Origin: Candidatus Woesearchaeota archaeon
GTDB taxonomy: Archaea; Nanobdellota; Nanobdellia; Woesearchaeales; WJKL01
Length of the DNA: 6,094 bases
Assembly (NCBI GenBank): GCA_019322455.1
Contig: JAHWIT010000144.1
Span: 1 to 6,094 of the forward strand
Direction: 5' to 3'
The notes beneath the pieces are model-generated. The model was not told the origin of the DNA. It was given only the letters and a program-made list of their open reading frames with translations, and did no database searches. The translations under genes and the position numbers were made by a program. Positions 4,531 to 6,094 of the stretch are shown here, one piece after another; within the stretch, counting starts at the first letter, position 1, and every line of letters begins with the position of its first letter.

Positions 4531-6094
4531 ATGAAATGTCCTTACTGCAATTCTAGCAATACAAAGGTTGTTGATAAAAGAGTAACAGAAAAAGGTAATA
4601 GAAGAAGAAGAGAATGTATTGATTGTGGTAAGAGATTTACAACATATGAAAAGATTGATATTTCTGATTCTGTTGATAAAGTAAAGAAAAGAGATGGTAA
4701 GATAGTTGATTTGGATAAAGATAAAATAACTAATGTTATATTTAATGCTGCTAAAGCTGTTGGTGGAAAGGATAAAGAAGAAGCAGAAAGATTAAGTGGA
4801 TTAGTTGTTGAGCAGATTAAGAAAAATTTTAAAGGAAAAACTCCTAGTGTAGAGGAGGTTTCTGATGCTGTTGAAAAGGTGCTTATTGAAGAAGGACATG
4901 CAAAAACAGCTAAGGCTTATATTCTTTATCGTGACCAACATAAAAAATTAAGAGAAAGCAAAACTACTTTTGTTAATGTTCAAAATACTATTAAGAGTTA
5001 TATTGATAGACTAGATTGGCAGGTAAAAGAAAATAGTAATGAGGCTTTTTCTTTTTCTGGGTTATTGCTTTATACAGCAGGAGAGGTTATGAAGAATTAT
5101 AATCTAACTGAGATGTATACTCCTGATATTGCAGAAGCCCATAAAAAGGGTTATGTCCATATTCATGATTTAAGCCATGGTGTAATTGGTTATTGTGCTG
5201 GCTGGAGTTTAAAGAATTTGTTGTTATTGGGATTTGGTGGAGTACCTAATAAGGTTGATTGCAAAGCAGCAAAACATATGAGTACAATTGTGCATCAAAT
5301 GGTTAATTATATTGGTTGTTTGCAGATGGAATTTGCAGGAGCTCAAGCTTTTAGTTCTGTTGATACTTTATTAGCTCCATTTGTTAGAACAGATAAATTA
5401 GATTATAAACAGGTTAAGCAAGCTATGCAGCAGCTTGTATTTAGTTTGAATATTCCTTCTAGATGGGGAAGTCAATATCCTTTTTCTAATTTAACTTTTG
5501 ACTGGACTGTTCCAGCTGATATGAAGGATCAGAAAGCAATTGTTGGCGGTGTTGAACAGGAATTTACTTACGGAGACTGCCAGAAAGAGATGGATATAAT
5601 CAATAAAGCTTTTTTAGAAGTAATGATAGCAGGAGATGCAAATGGAAGAATATTTAGTTTTCCAATTCCAACTTATAATTTAACAAAGGATTTTGATTGG
5701 GATGGTGAAAATGCAAAATTATTGTTTGATTTGACTGCAAAATATGGTATGCCTTATTTCCAGAATTATGTAGGAAGTAATTTAGATCCAAGTTCTGTTA
5801 GAGCGATGTGCTGCAGGCTTAATTTGAATCAACAAGAGTTGATGAACAGACCAGGAGGAATGTGGGGTCCTGGTGATTCAACTGGAAGTATTGGTGTTAT
5901 GACAATAAATATGAATAGGATTGGCTATGAAGCAAAAACAAAAGCTGAGTTTTTTGAAAAATTATCATATTATATGATGTTATCAAAGAATGCTCTTGAG
6001 ATTAAAAGAAAGGTTGTTGAAAAGAATTTAAATAATGGATTGATGCCATTTACAAAAAGATACCTTGGAACTTTTAATAATCATTTTTCTACAA
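4531..6094 (+). CDS. nrdD: Anaerobic (class III) ribonucleoside-triphosphate reductase with N-terminal NrdR-type zinc ribbon; 3' end outside window
   Basis: NrdD reduces NTPs to dNTPs using an oxygen-sensitive glycyl radical installed by the radical-SAM activase NrdG. The window holds 521 residues. Residues 1-40 are an NrdR-type zinc ribbon: C3-P-Y-C6, T-K-V-V-D-K-R, RRRR (24-27), C29-I-D-C32, RFTTYE (35-40). In NrdR this domain binds operator DNA. Residues ~50-143 are an ATP-cone (VKKRDGK, 51-57; AKAYILYRDQ, 127-136), the dATP/ATP activity switch. Its ending is RNR-like, not NrdR-like. From ~147 comes the catalytic barrel: SFSGLLLYTAGEV, YVHIHDL (208-214), YCAGW with C222, QMEFAGAQAFSS (265-276), MCCRLNLN with C427/C428 at the radical site, TGSIGVMTINMNRIGY (451-466), and NNHFST at the edge. 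The glycyl-radical loop, C-terminal zinc site and any nrdG lie beyond 6094. NrdR-box-like repeats precede the gene, suggesting self-regulation. Confidence 0.95.
   Translation, partial: MKCPYCNSSNTKVVDKRVTEKGNRRRRECIDCGKRFTTYEKIDISDSVDKVKKRDGKIVDLDKDKITNVIFNAAKAVGGKDKEEAERLSGLVVEQIKKNFKGKTPSVEEVSDAVEKVLIEEGHAKTAKAYILYRDQHKKLRESKTTFVNVQNTIKSYIDRLDWQVKENSNEAFSFSGLLLYTAGEVMKNYNLTEMYTPDIAEAHKKGYVHIHDLSHGVIGYCAGWSLKNLLLLGFGGVPNKVDCKAAKHMSTIVHQMVNYIGCLQMEFAGAQAFSSVDTLLAPFVRTDKLDYKQVKQAMQQLVFSLNIPSRWGSQYPFSNLTFDWTVPADMKDQKAIVGGVEQEFTYGDCQKEMDIINKAFLEVMIAGDANGRIFSFPIPTYNLTKDFDWDGENAKLLFDLTAKYGMPYFQNYVGSNLDPSSVRAMCCRLNLNQQELMNRPGGMWGPGDSTGSIGVMTINMNRIGYEAKTKAEFFEKLSYYMMLSKNALEIKRKVVEKNLNNGLMPFTKRYLGTFNNHFST

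Overview
The window is AT-rich and gene-dense, and every recognisable gene is on the + strand. The style suggests a small-genome anaerobic archaeon, most likely of the DPANN type (Woesearchaeota/Pacearchaeota-like). The evidence is TATA-box-like elements with A-rich upstream sequence placed 20-30 bases before predicted transcript starts, a possibly leaderless gene, GAGGTG Shine-Dalgarno sites, AGA-dominated arginine codons, and an AdoCbl-dependent plus an anaerobic ribonucleotide reductase (RNR) side by side. A candidate-phyla (Patescibacteria/CPR) bacterium is not excluded, because no rRNA or ribosomal protein is present to settle it.

Layout. (1) Bases 2-1321 hold the end of a lysine/glutamate-rich, all-helical protein of unknown function, probably cut by the left edge. 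(2) Bases 1347-1996 hold a two-gene unit with a 4-base ATGA overlap: a small DUF1858 protein with a CxxC motif, then a NUDT15/MutT-like NUDIX hydrolase. (3) Bases 2044-4247 hold a second unit with its own TATA box: a compact class II (adenosylcobalamin-dependent) RNR, NrdJ, overlapping by one base the CobA/CobO/BtuR corrinoid adenosyltransferase that makes its cofactor. (4) Bases 4248-4530 are a 283-base intergenic region with terminator-like hairpins and T-runs, three copies of a near-palindrome resembling the bacterial NrdR box, and a TATA box. (5) From 4531 to the right edge runs a class III anaerobic RNR, NrdD. Its N-terminus carries an NrdR-type zinc ribbon directly before the ATP-cone. 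The glycyl-radical C-terminus lies outside the window.

How it fits together. The locus is a deoxynucleotide supply island: two oxygen-distinct RNRs, the enzyme that activates the B12 cofactor for one of them, and a probable nucleotide-pool cleaning hydrolase just upstream. The most notable signal is the combination of an NrdR-type DNA-binding zinc ribbon fused to NrdD and NrdR-box-like sites, two of them 31 bp apart, immediately upstream of that same gene. This suggests an RNR that represses its own gene according to (d)ATP levels, with enzyme and repressor in one polypeptide. The domains and repeats are seen in the sequence. The self-repression is inference.
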